Shown piece by piece: positions 6,815 to 14,578 of a DNA stretch of 22,365 nt (position 1 is its first letter; each line of letters opens with the position of its first letter). The stretch lies in contig JAHWIM010000055.1 of NCBI GenBank assembly GCA_019322535.1, positions 1-22,365 on the forward strand, read 5' to 3'. Source of the DNA: Candidatus Woesearchaeota archaeon (GTDB taxonomy: Archaea > Nanobdellota > Nanobdellia > Woesearchaeales > WJKL01). The notes under the pieces were generated by a model. It ran no database searches and was not told the origin of the DNA. It saw only the letters and a program-made list of their open reading frames with translations. The translations under genes were made by a program, and so were the position numbers.

Positions 6815-9800
6815 AGGAATATTAAAACAGTTCAGGAATAACATATTGCTCATTTTCTTACTAGGCACAATATTTGGAGCAGCAATTGTTTTATTTCAAT
6901 TTTATGGTGTCACTTTTGAAAATATAACTGGTTTTTCTATTTATCCACCAACACAAGGAACACCAATTTTAAATTCAACTTCAGGTAATAATTACACAAT
7001 AGACAATCTTACATGCTGGGCAAACGCAACAGATGGGGATGGAGATAATTTAACTTATTCTGGAGAATGGTATAAAGGTGGAAGTGTTTTTGTTGGAGAG
7101 TATTGGAATAAAGATTATGATTTTACTGGCCATGATACTGGAAGAGGTTTAGTAGTAGATTCTGCTGGAAATGTCCATATTATGGGTTTGACTAATGGAA
7201 CTGGAAGTAGAGATTGTTTCACAATCAAATATGATTCAAATGGAAATGAAATTTGGAATGCTACGTATGATAGTGGAGCTTGGGATTGTGCTTATTCAAA
7301 AGGAGGGATAGATATAGATTCTGCAGGAGATGTTTATGTTACAGGAGAAACTGCAATAGATTTTTTAACAATAAAATATAATGGGACAGATGGTAGTGAG
7401 ATATGGAATGTAACTTATGATGGGGGCAGCAATGACGTATCAAATGATTTAGTAGTAGACTCAGAGGGAAATGTTTATGTGACTGGATATTCTCGCCTTG
7501 GAGGAGACGCTGATATCTTTACAATAAAATATAATGGGACAGATAAAAGTGTTTTGTGGTCTACACCATTTGATTCAGGGTTAGAGGATTTTGCTTATGG
7601 AGTAACAGTAGATTCAGAGGGAAATGTTTATGTTGTAGGAGTTATTAATGCAACTGGAAATAGAAATTATCACACAATAAAATATAATGGGACAGATGGT
7701 AGTGAGATATGGAATGTAACTTATTATACTTCAGGTGGATCTGGGGATTCAGCTCAAGCTGTAGCAGTAGACTCTCAAGGAAATGTTTATGTTACAGGAC
7801 AAGCAAAAATATCAATATCACCTGCTAGTTATTTAACAATAAAATATAATGGGACAGATGGTAGTGAGATATGGAATACAACACTTTCTGGAACTACTGG
7901 TGCTATGGCAAAAGATATTGTTATAGACTCTACAGATAATGTATATGTTACTGGTTATGCTTATACATCTGGAAAAAGAAACTATCATACAATAAAATAT
8001 AATTCAATAGATGGAAGCAAGATATGGGATAAAATTTATAATAGTGGAGCAACAGATGATGGATCAGGAATAGACTTAGATTCTTTAGGAAATATTTATG
8101 TGACAGGAAGTGCTAATATAACAGGATATAGAAAATTTCATACAATAAAATACAAAGATGGATTTATTAAAGAAAATCAAATCCAAGGTGTGCTTGTTAA
8201 TGTTGGATTTTTAGAAAGCAATTTTACTTCTGTTGGTGATAACTGGCGCTGTAAAGTTAGAGCTTATGATGGACAGAATTACAGTAATTATAACATGAGC
8301 AATACTTTAACGATAATGCCACCCCCTTATTGTGATTATGAAATAAACTCTTGCCAGGAAATAAATGATTCAGGAAAAACCTATTGCTTGAATACAAGTG
8401 TAAGTATATCATTAGGTTCAGATTGTATAAATATTGACAATAGTTCAATAATTTTGGATTGCCAAGGATATACAATAACAACAACATCAAGTATAGATGG
8501 TATTTCATCAACAGGCCAGGGTAACTTAACAATTAAGAACTGTATAATAAAAAATGCTAACTATGGAATAACTTTTTTCTCAGCAAATTCAACTATAATT
8601 AATAATACGATAATTAATAGTTCAACTGGAATGGGTATAGGAAGCAGCAACGCTTATTACAATCTTATTATAAATAATACAATATCTAACAATTCTTACG
8701 GAATCTTTTCATGCTGTTTTACTTATAATAATACTTTTGAGTCAAATGTAATATATAATAATTCAGGAAATGGATTTGACTTGTATGAGATTGGAAATAG
8801 CACTTTTGTTTCAAATACTGTTTATAATAATTTAGGAATGTATTTAGATCCAGCAGCTCTAGACAATCTTATCTATAATAATTTCTTCAATAATACAAAT
8901 AATGTTTCTGATCAAGGAAACAATAGTTGGAATACAACATTGAATTGTACTTCAGGATTTAATATAATTGGAGGAAACTGTACAGGTGGAAATTTCTTTG
9001 CAACAACTTCTGGAAATGGTTTTTCAGAAAATTGTACAGACGTTGGATCTGATGGAATATGTGACAGCTCTTATTCAATACCTAGTGGAAGCAATGTTGA
9101 TTATCTTCCTCTGGCAATTGTGGTTATTTGTGGAGATAATAAAGTTGGTCCAGGTGAAGAATGTGATGGAACAAACCTTTCAGGAAAGACTTGTATTACA
9201 AAAGGTTTTGATGCTGGAACATTAACTTGTAATGCTTCCTGCAAGTTTAATTTATCTGGATGTTATAATACAGGAGGAGGCGGAGGAAAAGCTAAAAAAA
9301 CAGAAGTAGAAATCCAAGTATCTTCTGAAAAAAAGATTTATGATCAAAACGAAACAGTAACTCTTGATAAGATAAAATCAATCATAAATAATACAAGATC
9401 TCATAGTATATCAGGCAGCCTCAATATGAAAGTTCAAAAGCTAGTAGATGATGTGTGGTGGGTTGATTTTATTGATATCGTAAAAAATTCTCCTTTAACA
9501 ATTCAAAAAAACACAACTGCCTCTCTAGCTGACATTTGGGAAGATAATGGGAATTTTAGCACAGATGAAATTGGAAAATTTAGAGTTCATGCAGAATTTA
9601 TATTTGAAGAAGAATATGTTTACGAAGAAGAAACAATATCTGATTGGGTAGAATTTGAGATTAGGGAAGAAGAGGAAGAAATTGATGAAGAAGAGGAGGA
9701 AGAGGAAGAAGAACCTGAAGAAGATGAAGACGCAAGAAAAAGAATAGGAATTATCCCAGAACTTGAAGAACAAGAGTGTACAGATTCTGATGATATGATT

Positions 9801-10535
9801 AACTATTACACTAAAGGAGGAGCCATAGGAACAGTTAAAAACCTAGATTCTCCTGTGATAATTGGAACAGGAGAAGATCCAACACAAGCAATTCCTTCAG
9901 ATGAGCCTTACTCAATCTATTATGATCATTGTATAGATAACAAAAAGCTTAGCGAAGCTTATTGTGATGGTAATTGGTTAAGATTCAAAGAAGTTGATTG
10001 TCTGTTTGGATGTGATGATGGAGTCTGTCTAGCAAACATAAAAGACCATTCAAAATATTCTAATAACCACGCATTCCTAGTTTCAAATATTAATTCAAAT
10101 TTAATCAAGGAATTACAACCATTAGTTAAATGGACTGAAAATGACATAGATTATTCATATCCTCTTTTAATCTATGATGGAGATAATGCAAATGAAATTT
10201 CTGAAAATTTAATAGAAATTACTAAAGCTACTGCATTTGATGATATACTGATTGAAGATTTGATAACAGAGTTGAAAAAATCCAATTTAGACTTAGTCAT
10301 AGAGGTAATTAATCCTGGTGATTACTTCTCATTCTGGTCAAAAATTTTTGGGATAATCTATGTAGAAAATAATCCCTCATTAATCCAACAAGCAGCTAAA
10401 CTTGCATCTTCACTAAATGCCCCATTGGTAATTCAAGGAACTGAATTTGATACAGAAAGTGTTTTTGAAAATAAATATGTAATTTGTATTGGGAATTCCT
10501 TGCCAGAAAGAATTTGTGGAGAGTACAAAGAATGA
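6804..10535 (+). CDS. Giant multidomain surface protein: propeller, beta-helix, Cys repeat, shared C-terminal domain
   Basis: A 1243-residue surface protein starting at GTG, inside the end of the regulator gene. Domains in order: N-terminal membrane segment (about 14-33) and ITGFSI (41-46); first part of an Ig-like domain (about 50-95); seven SBBP repeats (about 106-452), expected to form a seven-bladed propeller; the remainder of the Ig-like domain (GDNWRCKVRAYDGQNYS, about 478-494); a NosD-like right-handed beta-helix full of NNT and NNS (about 510-760); a Myxococcus-type Cys repeat with GPGEECDGTNLSGKTC (about 773-820); a Gly5 linker; a beta domain; a Glu-rich stretch (about 954-978); and the C-terminal domain shared with the protein at 4701. 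Many Asn-X-Ser/Thr sites suggest glycosylation. It probably binds other cells, polymers or the envelope. An ATGA overlap joins it to the next gene. Confidence 0.82.
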   Translation: MKNKGILKQFRNNILLIFLLGTIFGAAIVLFQFYGVTFENITGFSIYPPTQGTPILNSTSGNNYTIDNLTCWANATDGDGDNLTYSGEWYKGGSVFVGEYWNKDYDFTGHDTGRGLVVDSAGNVHIMGLTNGTGSRDCFTIKYDSNGNEIWNATYDSGAWDCAYSKGGIDIDSAGDVYVTGETAIDFLTIKYNGTDGSEIWNVTYDGGSNDVSNDLVVDSEGNVYVTGYSRLGGDADIFTIKYNGTDKSVLWSTPFDSGLEDFAYGVTVDSEGNVYVVGVINATGNRNYHTIKYNGTDGSEIWNVTYYTSGGSGDSAQAVAVDSQGNVYVTGQAKISISPASYLTIKYNGTDGSEIWNTTLSGTTGAMAKDIVIDSTDNVYVTGYAYTSGKRNYHTIKYNSIDGSKIWDKIYNSGATDDGSGIDLDSLGNIYVTGSANITGYRKFHTIKYKDGFIKENQIQGVLVNVGFLESNFTSVGDNWRCKVRAYDGQNYSNYNMSNTLTIMPPPYCDYEINSCQEINDSGKTYCLNTSVSISLGSDCINIDNSSIILDCQGYTITTTSSIDGISSTGQGNLTIKNCIIKNANYGITFFSANSTIINNTIINSSTGMGIGSSNAYYNLIINNTISNNSYGIFSCCFTYNNTFESNVIYNNSGNGFDLYEIGNSTFVSNTVYNNLGMYLDPAALDNLIYNNFFNNTNNVSDQGNNSWNTTLNCTSGFNIIGGNCTGGNFFATTSGNGFSENCTDVGSDGICDSSYSIPSGSNVDYLPLAIVVICGDNKVGPGEECDGTNLSGKTCITKGFDAGTLTCNASCKFNLSGCYNTGGGGGKAKKTEVEIQVSSEKKIYDQNETVTLDKIKSIINNTRSHSISGSLNMKVQKLVDDVWWVDFIDIVKNSPLTIQKNTTASLADIWEDNGNFSTDEIGKFRVHAEFIFEEEYVYEEETISDWVEFEIREEEEEIDEEEEEEEEEPEEDEDARKRIGIIPELEEQECTDSDDMINYYTKGGAIGTVKNLDSPVIIGTGEDPTQAIPSDEPYSIYYDHCIDNKKLSEAYCDGNWLRFKEVDCLFGCDDGVCLANIKDHSKYSNNHAFLVSNINSNLIKELQPLVKWTENDIDYSYPLLIYDGDNANEISENLIEITKATAFDDILIEDLITELKKSNLDLVIEVINPGDYFSFWSKIFGIIYVENNPSLIQQAAKLASSLNAPLVIQGTEFDTESVFENKYVICIGNSLPERICGEYKE
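7120..8160 (+). repeat. Seven SBBP (beta-propeller) repeats within the giant surface gene
   Basis: Seven units of about 48-50 codons follow the pattern VDSxGNVYVTG, then about 8-15 variable residues, then TIKYNGTDGSEIWN. The first unit (DSAGNVHIMG) and last (DSLGNIYVTG) are the most divergent. The middle units share long near-identical DNA blocks around ataaaatataatgggacaga at about 7372, 7524, 7678 and 7846, pointing to recent internal duplication or recombination. Seven units match a closed seven-bladed propeller. Confidence 0.85.
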
Positions 10536-11197
10536 AAACAATAATCTACTTAATAATTGCAATTTTCCTAGTTAATATAACATTAGCTCAAGTAGAAGTT
10601 AGATATCTTGGAGTTTGTAAAGGAAATGGAATTTGTGAAAATAAAGAAAATTATCAAAACTGTCCTCAAGATTGTTTTTCAGGCCAAAAAGATAATTATT
10701 GTGATAGTATCTCAGATAATATCTGTGATCCAGATTGTCCTTCTCAAGCAGATCCAGATTGTGAACCTACAGTAACATCATGGCAGAAAATAGTATATGC
10801 TATAAAAAAACCATTTATTGATATTAAAAGCCTAAGGCCTGCAATGCAAAGAGCATATTACATAATCATTGCTGGATCAGCTGTTATCATAGTCGCAATA
10901 ATGATTCTCTTAATAATTTCAGCCCATAAAATTAACATGTACAGAAAACAAAGACCAGTTCAAGAAATTAAAGGAGTTAAAATGCCAACAAGCAAACCTC
11001 CAAAAATTAAAGAACTTCTTAAGCCTGAGAAAAAACCAATCAAACTATCTCTAGAAATGCAAAAATATTATAATGTGCTAGAAAAACCTGTAAAAAGATT
11101 AATTTCTGCTGGTTATAAAAAAGAAGAAATAAAAACAAGATTAGAAAAAGAAAAGTGGCCAAAAGAGGTTCTAGATACCTTATTTAAAAAATTATAA
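10532..11197 (+). CDS. Cys-rich type I membrane protein, copy B
   Basis: A 221-residue paralogue of the protein at 5888. I chose the ATG at 10532 because it forms the same ATGA overlap as in copy A and begins directly with the signal peptide MKTIIYLIIAIFLVNITLAQ; the frame stays open further upstream but that part only overlaps the giant gene. The external segment carries ENYQNCPQDC and DNICDPDCPSQADPDC. A transmembrane helix lies at about 107-130, and the tail ends with EKWPKEVLDTLFKKL. Compared with copy A, about 30 Lys-rich residues before the final helical domain are missing, which shortens the cytoplasmic linker. It is the last gene of the duplicated operon; the next gene is convergent and only a few bases away. 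Confidence 0.78.
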   Translation: MKTIIYLIIAIFLVNITLAQVEVRYLGVCKGNGICENKENYQNCPQDCFSGQKDNYCDSISDNICDPDCPSQADPDCEPTVTSWQKIVYAIKKPFIDIKSLRPAMQRAYYIIIAGSAVIIVAIMILLIISAHKINMYRKQRPVQEIKGVKMPTSKPPKIKELLKPEKKPIKLSLEMQKYYNVLEKPVKRLISAGYKKEEIKTRLEKEKWPKEVLDTLFKKL

Positions 11198-11199
11198 TT

Positions 11200-11403
11200 T
11201 TATTTCTTAAATTCTGATTCAGGCACAGGAGCCTTTGTCATTGATATCAAAGCAGCAACTAGCATTATTACAAAAAATATTGCAAATGCTACTCCCCAAG
11301 TAGGTGATAGTTGGTAAACAAAGACTATACTTATCAATAAACCAACTATAGCTGTCACCATAAAAGACCCAGACAAAGGAGCAACTTTAAACTTTTTTGC
11401 CAT
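11200..11403 (-). CDS. Small two-helix membrane protein, function unknown
   Basis: A 67-residue protein with two hydrophobic segments (GSFMVTAIVGLLISIVFVY and WGVAFAIFFVIMLVAALIS) joined by a short QLSPT turn, with a basic N-terminus MAKKFK and a charged C-terminus. The ATG at 11403 is preferred over an upstream in-frame GTG at 11412 because GAGGTGA lies five bases before it as a good Shine-Dalgarno. It lies 16 bases downstream of trpS on the same strand and is probably co-transcribed with it. No family recognised. Confidence 0.7.
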   Translation of the reverse strand: MAKKFKVAPLSGSFMVTAIVGLLISIVFVYQLSPTWGVAFAIFFVIMLVAALISMTKAPVPESEFKK

Positions 11404-11419
11404 AATATTCACCTCTTAT

Positions 11420-12538
11420 TTATTTTATAAGGAATTTATCTATTTGTGATTTCGCTTTTTCTCTTGCAACCTGATGCTTTTTCAACATCACATTTATTTT
11501 ATTTATTAAAATTGCCTTTAATTCTCCAGTTAATAATCTTCCAGATTTATAATCCTTATATATTTTTTCTAATTTTTTATCATCATCCTCAAAAAAGTTC
11601 AACCACTGATACGAAACATCAATCTCAGGTTGTCCTCCTAATTTCTTATGTTCTTCAACAGTAGCTCTGCCTCCTGAAAATGCATACTTATTTATTTTTT
11701 TCTTAACAGTTTCAGGGTCGTCTATTGTATATACAGCAGTTTCCTCTACAGAAGCCGACATCTTTCCAGAAGCTCCTCGTAGAGCAGGTAAGAACCTACA
11801 CTGTATTGAAGCAGGTTTATAATAACCTAATTTCCCAACAACATCTCTTGACAATCTAAAATGAGGGTCTTGATCAACTGCGTGTGGGATCAAACAAGGA
11901 ATATTCTTCTTAGCAATAACAGAAGGCAAAAAAGCTGGAACAGCCTGCATTGCTGTATAAAAAATGCTGCCAATATTTACATCATTAGTCATACCAAAAG
12001 CAGCTTTCACATTTGAAAAAGTTATTTTCTTTGCAACTTTCAAAGCTTCCTTATACATTAAACCTGCATTCTTCGTATCAACTAAAAACTTAGTTTTCTT
12101 CGGGTCAAAACCCAATGCAATAATATCAAGCATATTTTCATAAGTGTATTTTTCTGTATCTTCTAAGGTCAATTTTTCTTTAAAAAGAAATTTTTCTTCA
12201 TCAGGAAATTGAAACCACAATTCAACATTAAATTTATCCTGCAACCATTTTGTGAATATCCAAGGAACTAAATGACCTAAATGAGTATGTCCTGATGGAG
12301 CTCTTCCTGTATAAAGAAAGAATTTATTTCCTTTTTCATACTCGTCCATTATCCAATTCATATCCCTATGAGCAAAGAATATCTTTCTTCTTAAAAAAGG
12401 ATGCAACTCTCCTGCTACTTTTTTGATCCTTTTTAACAAAGAATCATCAATTTCCTTAATACCAAATTCCCTAACTAATCTTTTATAATCTACATCTCCT
12501 GTAACTTCCCAGGGCGTAACTACAAATTCCTTTTTCAT
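11420..12538 (-). CDS. trpS: Tryptophanyl-tRNA synthetase, archaeal/eukaryotic type
   Basis: Charges tRNA-Trp with tryptophan in the cytoplasm. The 372-residue protein has the class I signatures: TGRAPSGHTHLGH (residues 77-89, HIGH-type motif) and GKMSAS (258-263, KMSKS-type motif). The archaeal/eukaryotic character is clear from the N-terminal VTPWEV block and from IPHAVDQDPHFRLSRDV, which bacterial TrpRS lacks. Length is normal for archaeal forms and all key motifs are present. An A/T box (TTTTTAAAG read on the minus strand, about 12562-12570) lies about 24-32 bases before the ATG, suggesting a leaderless or very short 5' end. A small membrane protein gene follows on the same strand. Confidence 0.97.
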   Translation of the reverse strand: MKKEFVVTPWEVTGDVDYKRLVREFGIKEIDDSLLKRIKKVAGELHPFLRRKIFFAHRDMNWIMDEYEKGNKFFLYTGRAPSGHTHLGHLVPWIFTKWLQDKFNVELWFQFPDEEKFLFKEKLTLEDTEKYTYENMLDIIALGFDPKKTKFLVDTKNAGLMYKEALKVAKKITFSNVKAAFGMTNDVNIGSIFYTAMQAVPAFLPSVIAKKNIPCLIPHAVDQDPHFRLSRDVVGKLGYYKPASIQCRFLPALRGASGKMSASVEETAVYTIDDPETVKKKINKYAFSGGRATVEEHKKLGGQPEIDVSYQWLNFFEDDDKKLEKIYKDYKSGRLLTGELKAILINKINVMLKKHQVAREKAKSQIDKFLIK

Positions 12539-12616
12539 ATTTTAGATTACCTTTTCCTACTTTAAAAATGTTTTGGAACAAATTCTTCACTTTAAAATAA
12601 AAAACCATATTAGAAA

Positions 12617-12628
12617 AGTTTAAATAGG
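12617..12628 (+). promoter_or_regulatory. TATA box for the LtrA-like gene
   Basis: AAGTTTAAATAG at 12617-12628 is centred about 29 bases before the ATG at 12652, the spacing expected for a leaderless archaeal transcript. Confidence 0.55.
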
Positions 12629-12651
12629 TCAAAATGTGAGTTTATGTCAGA

Positions 12652-14091
12652 ATGGTTTCAATAGACCCATCAAAGATGGCTGCAAGGCCTGATGTCTACA
12701 GAAAAAAAGTTTCATGGCTAGAACTTTTCTTTGATTTAATATTTGCATTAGCATTAGCAATGTCTGCTAAACCACTAGAGCATATTAGTGACTTTTCATG
12801 GGAATCATTTCTTGGCTTAGCTCAATTTCTGTTAATATTCTTTTTCTTGATCCTGTTTTGGTACAGACATATGGTCTTGATGAATAGATTTGATCATACT
12901 TCTTTTTTAACTACTTTAATCACTCTATTTATAGGCTTTACAGTTATCACATTTACTCAATTTATAAGAATATGGCAAGTTGATGCAGCTTTAGGAAGTT
13001 TTCTAGCTACAATTACTATGTCTTTGGCAGTATTTTCAATAGCTGTCCTCTATTTTGTGTTCTCGAAAAAGATTGTTGCTGGAGGAGAAAATGAAAAAAA
13101 ATGGGCAGCTGTATCAGCAAGACATATGTTCATAGAAGCACTCTTTTACCTTGCAGCATTGATTTTACCTCCTGTGTTAAGACCTTTTGGATTAATATTA
13201 ATTTTCATATACTTCAACAGATATGATTTTGAAACTTATATAAACCCAAAAAAGAAAACCTCTTTGCCTCCAGAATTAGTAAATCTTCCTCCAGAAAAAA
13301 CTCAACATAAGACAGAAAGAATTGGTCTGTTTTCCTTATTAATTTATGGTTTAGTAATCGTCCTTGCAGCAACTCCACTTTTAGAATTAGGTGAATTTGT
13401 TTCAGTAGAAGAAATAATGCAACCAATAATGATATTTGGAAAGATTTTCCTTTTTATTTCAGTAATATGGTATATCAATTATAGATTATTTGAAATTGCA
13501 GAACCAAAAGGAAACCAATTTACTGTAATAACATTCATAAGCCTATCGCTGCTAGTTGCCACAACACATTTCATAAGAATTATGTTTGAACATCCATCTA
13601 ATTTTGCATTTGTAATATTTGCAATATTTGCTGGTTTGATGTTAACTACCATAGCAATAGCATTTTGGAATGTAAAAATGATGATGGGGATTCCTCTCCA
13701 AGAACCAACATTAGTAGCTTTTAAACAATGGTCATTCTTATTATACGCTTCTGCAGCTGGTTTTTTTATCTCAACAGTATTTACTAGCCCAATAAGAGAT
13801 AGAATATGGGAAGGAATAATGATTGTAATATTCCTTGCTGCCTTGTTTGACAGAAGGATGAGAATTGGTTATTATATGGGAACTAGAGAAACAAAGATTA
13901 CAAAATTCCTTGATAATCAAACTGCAACAGGATTAAGCATCATAATTATAGGAGTTATAGTGTTCTTTGTAATAACAGCATTGATGGGAAAACCAATTGC
14001 AAGTCCTTGGGCATTGACATGGGCAATACCAACATTAATTGGAATCTTCATATTTTTAAATCATTGGCTGCATACTAGAATTAAAAAATAA
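12652..14091 (+). CDS. LtrA-like (low temperature requirement A) multispanning membrane protein
   Basis: A 479-residue integral membrane protein with roughly a dozen hydrophobic segments. The opening VSWLELFFDLIFALALA matches the ELFFDLVF hallmark of the LtrA family, and the later FWYRHMVLMNRFDHTS matches the family's second conserved block (W...NRFD). LtrA-family molecular function is poorly defined; there are distant similarities to TMEM175-type channels, which share an FD-type first helix, so a channel or transport role is possible but unproven. The protein is somewhat longer than many LtrA members. Start set at ATG 12652 by TATA spacing. Its 3' end overlaps the convergent COG1325 gene by 36 bases. 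Confidence 0.75.
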   Translation: MVSIDPSKMAARPDVYRKKVSWLELFFDLIFALALAMSAKPLEHISDFSWESFLGLAQFLLIFFFLILFWYRHMVLMNRFDHTSFLTTLITLFIGFTVITFTQFIRIWQVDAALGSFLATITMSLAVFSIAVLYFVFSKKIVAGGENEKKWAAVSARHMFIEALFYLAALILPPVLRPFGLILIFIYFNRYDFETYINPKKKTSLPPELVNLPPEKTQHKTERIGLFSLLIYGLVIVLAATPLLELGEFVSVEEIMQPIMIFGKIFLFISVIWYINYRLFEIAEPKGNQFTVITFISLSLLVATTHFIRIMFEHPSNFAFVIFAIFAGLMLTTIAIAFWNVKMMMGIPLQEPTLVAFKQWSFLLYASAAGFFISTVFTSPIRDRIWEGIMIVIFLAALFDRRMRIGYYMGTRETKITKFLDNQTATGLSIIIIGVIVFFVITALMGKPIASPWALTWAIPTLIGIFIFLNHWLHTRIKK

Positions 14092-14526
14092 ATTTATAAT
14101 CCTTAAAGCATTTTCTTTTTTCTTAGGAAAAGCAGCAATATTAATCTTAATATGAAAACAATTGCCTTGATCAGTCAGCCATAATTCTTTTTCATTGATT
14201 AATTTATCCTTGCTAAATCTTAAAAAGAAATTGCATTCATCATCAGTTCTTGATTCAGCTTGTTTCAAAATAAGTTCTTTTGTTTCTTTAGATAAATTAT
14301 TCTTAAGGTTTTCCAAGAACATATTAATATGTCTTTCTTTTATCAACAAAACTTCAAAAACCTTAATCTCTTTCTCATTAAAACCAGTAGCAGTACTTTG
14401 TTTTATCTCAATTTTCTCTTTTTTTAAATCAAAAGGAAAAAAATCTAACAAACTATTCTTAATTTTTCCTTCATTTTCTTCTCCCTTAACAAAAACATTT
14501 ATTTTAACTGAATTAGCTATCTTCAT
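14056..14526 (-). CDS. COG1325-type RNA-binding protein (predicted exosome-associated)
   Basis: A 156-residue protein of the archaeal RNA-binding family often called a predicted exosome subunit (COG1325). The C-terminal half is diagnostic: ESRTDDECNFFLRFSKDKL then ELWLTDQGNCFHIKINIAAF, corresponding to the family pattern of an Asp-rich turn, an LRF-[D/S]-K strand and a final beta hairpin. The N-terminal half (KINVFVKGEENEGKI) fits the family's first beta strand. Family members are small cytoplasmic proteins thought to assist RNA processing. I chose the ATG at 14526 over an upstream TTG because it lies about 25 bases from the palindromic TATA box at 14548-14555. It overlaps the LtrA-like gene's 3' end and is divergent from the presenilin-like gene. 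Confidence 0.78.
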   Translation of the reverse strand: MKIANSVKINVFVKGEENEGKIKNSLLDFFPFDLKKEKIEIKQSTATGFNEKEIKVFEVLLIKERHINMFLENLKNNLSKETKELILKQAESRTDDECNFFLRFSKDKLINEKELWLTDQGNCFHIKINIAAFPKKKENALRIINLFFNSSMQPMI

Positions 14527-14547
14527 ATCCCTTCTTAATAACAAAAT

Positions 14548-14555
14548 TTATATAA
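14548..14555. promoter_or_regulatory. Palindromic TATA box shared by two divergent leaderless genes
   Basis: TTATATAA is a perfect palindrome centred 27-28 bases from the plus-strand ATG at 14579 and 25-26 bases from the minus-strand ATG at 14526. Both distances match archaeal leaderless promoters, and no other good TATA box is seen in the 52-base gap. One box may therefore serve both directions. Confidence 0.6.
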
Positions 14556-14578
14556 GCTTTATTGTTTTTTTAAACTTA

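Larger units (their letters stand above)
4224..11197 (+). repeat. Tandem duplication of a surface-protein operon (copies A and B)
   Basis: Copy A (4224-6649) and copy B (6662-11197) have the same gene order. Each has a ribbon-helix-helix regulator, then protein(s) ending in a shared C-terminal domain, then a Cys-rich single-pass membrane protein. Copy B's middle gene is a 1243-residue fusion, whereas copy A has two separate genes. Junctions are conserved: an 11-base overlap after each regulator and an ATGA overlap before each last gene. DNA similarity is uneven. It is about 95 percent in the regulators (seven differences in 153 bases by eye) and very high at the end of the middle gene, but much lower elsewhere. 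Confidence 0.88.

Noticed and set aside
7120..8160. CRISPR-like regularly spaced repeats
   Set aside because: The repeats stay in frame and encode SBBP propeller blades; units are too long and too divergent for a CRISPR array.
9664..9735. Purine-rich simple repeat as a structural DNA element
   Set aside because: It is explained by the Glu/Asp-rich segment of the giant surface protein.
10484..10531. Upstream extension of the copy B Cys-rich membrane protein
   Set aside because: It would bury the signal peptide behind 16 extra residues and break the ATGA overlap conserved with copy A.
14195..14578. Open frame continuing upstream of the presenilin-like ATG
   Set aside because: It lies antisense to the well-supported COG1325 gene and the TATA spacing fits the ATG at 14579; family proteins start near there.
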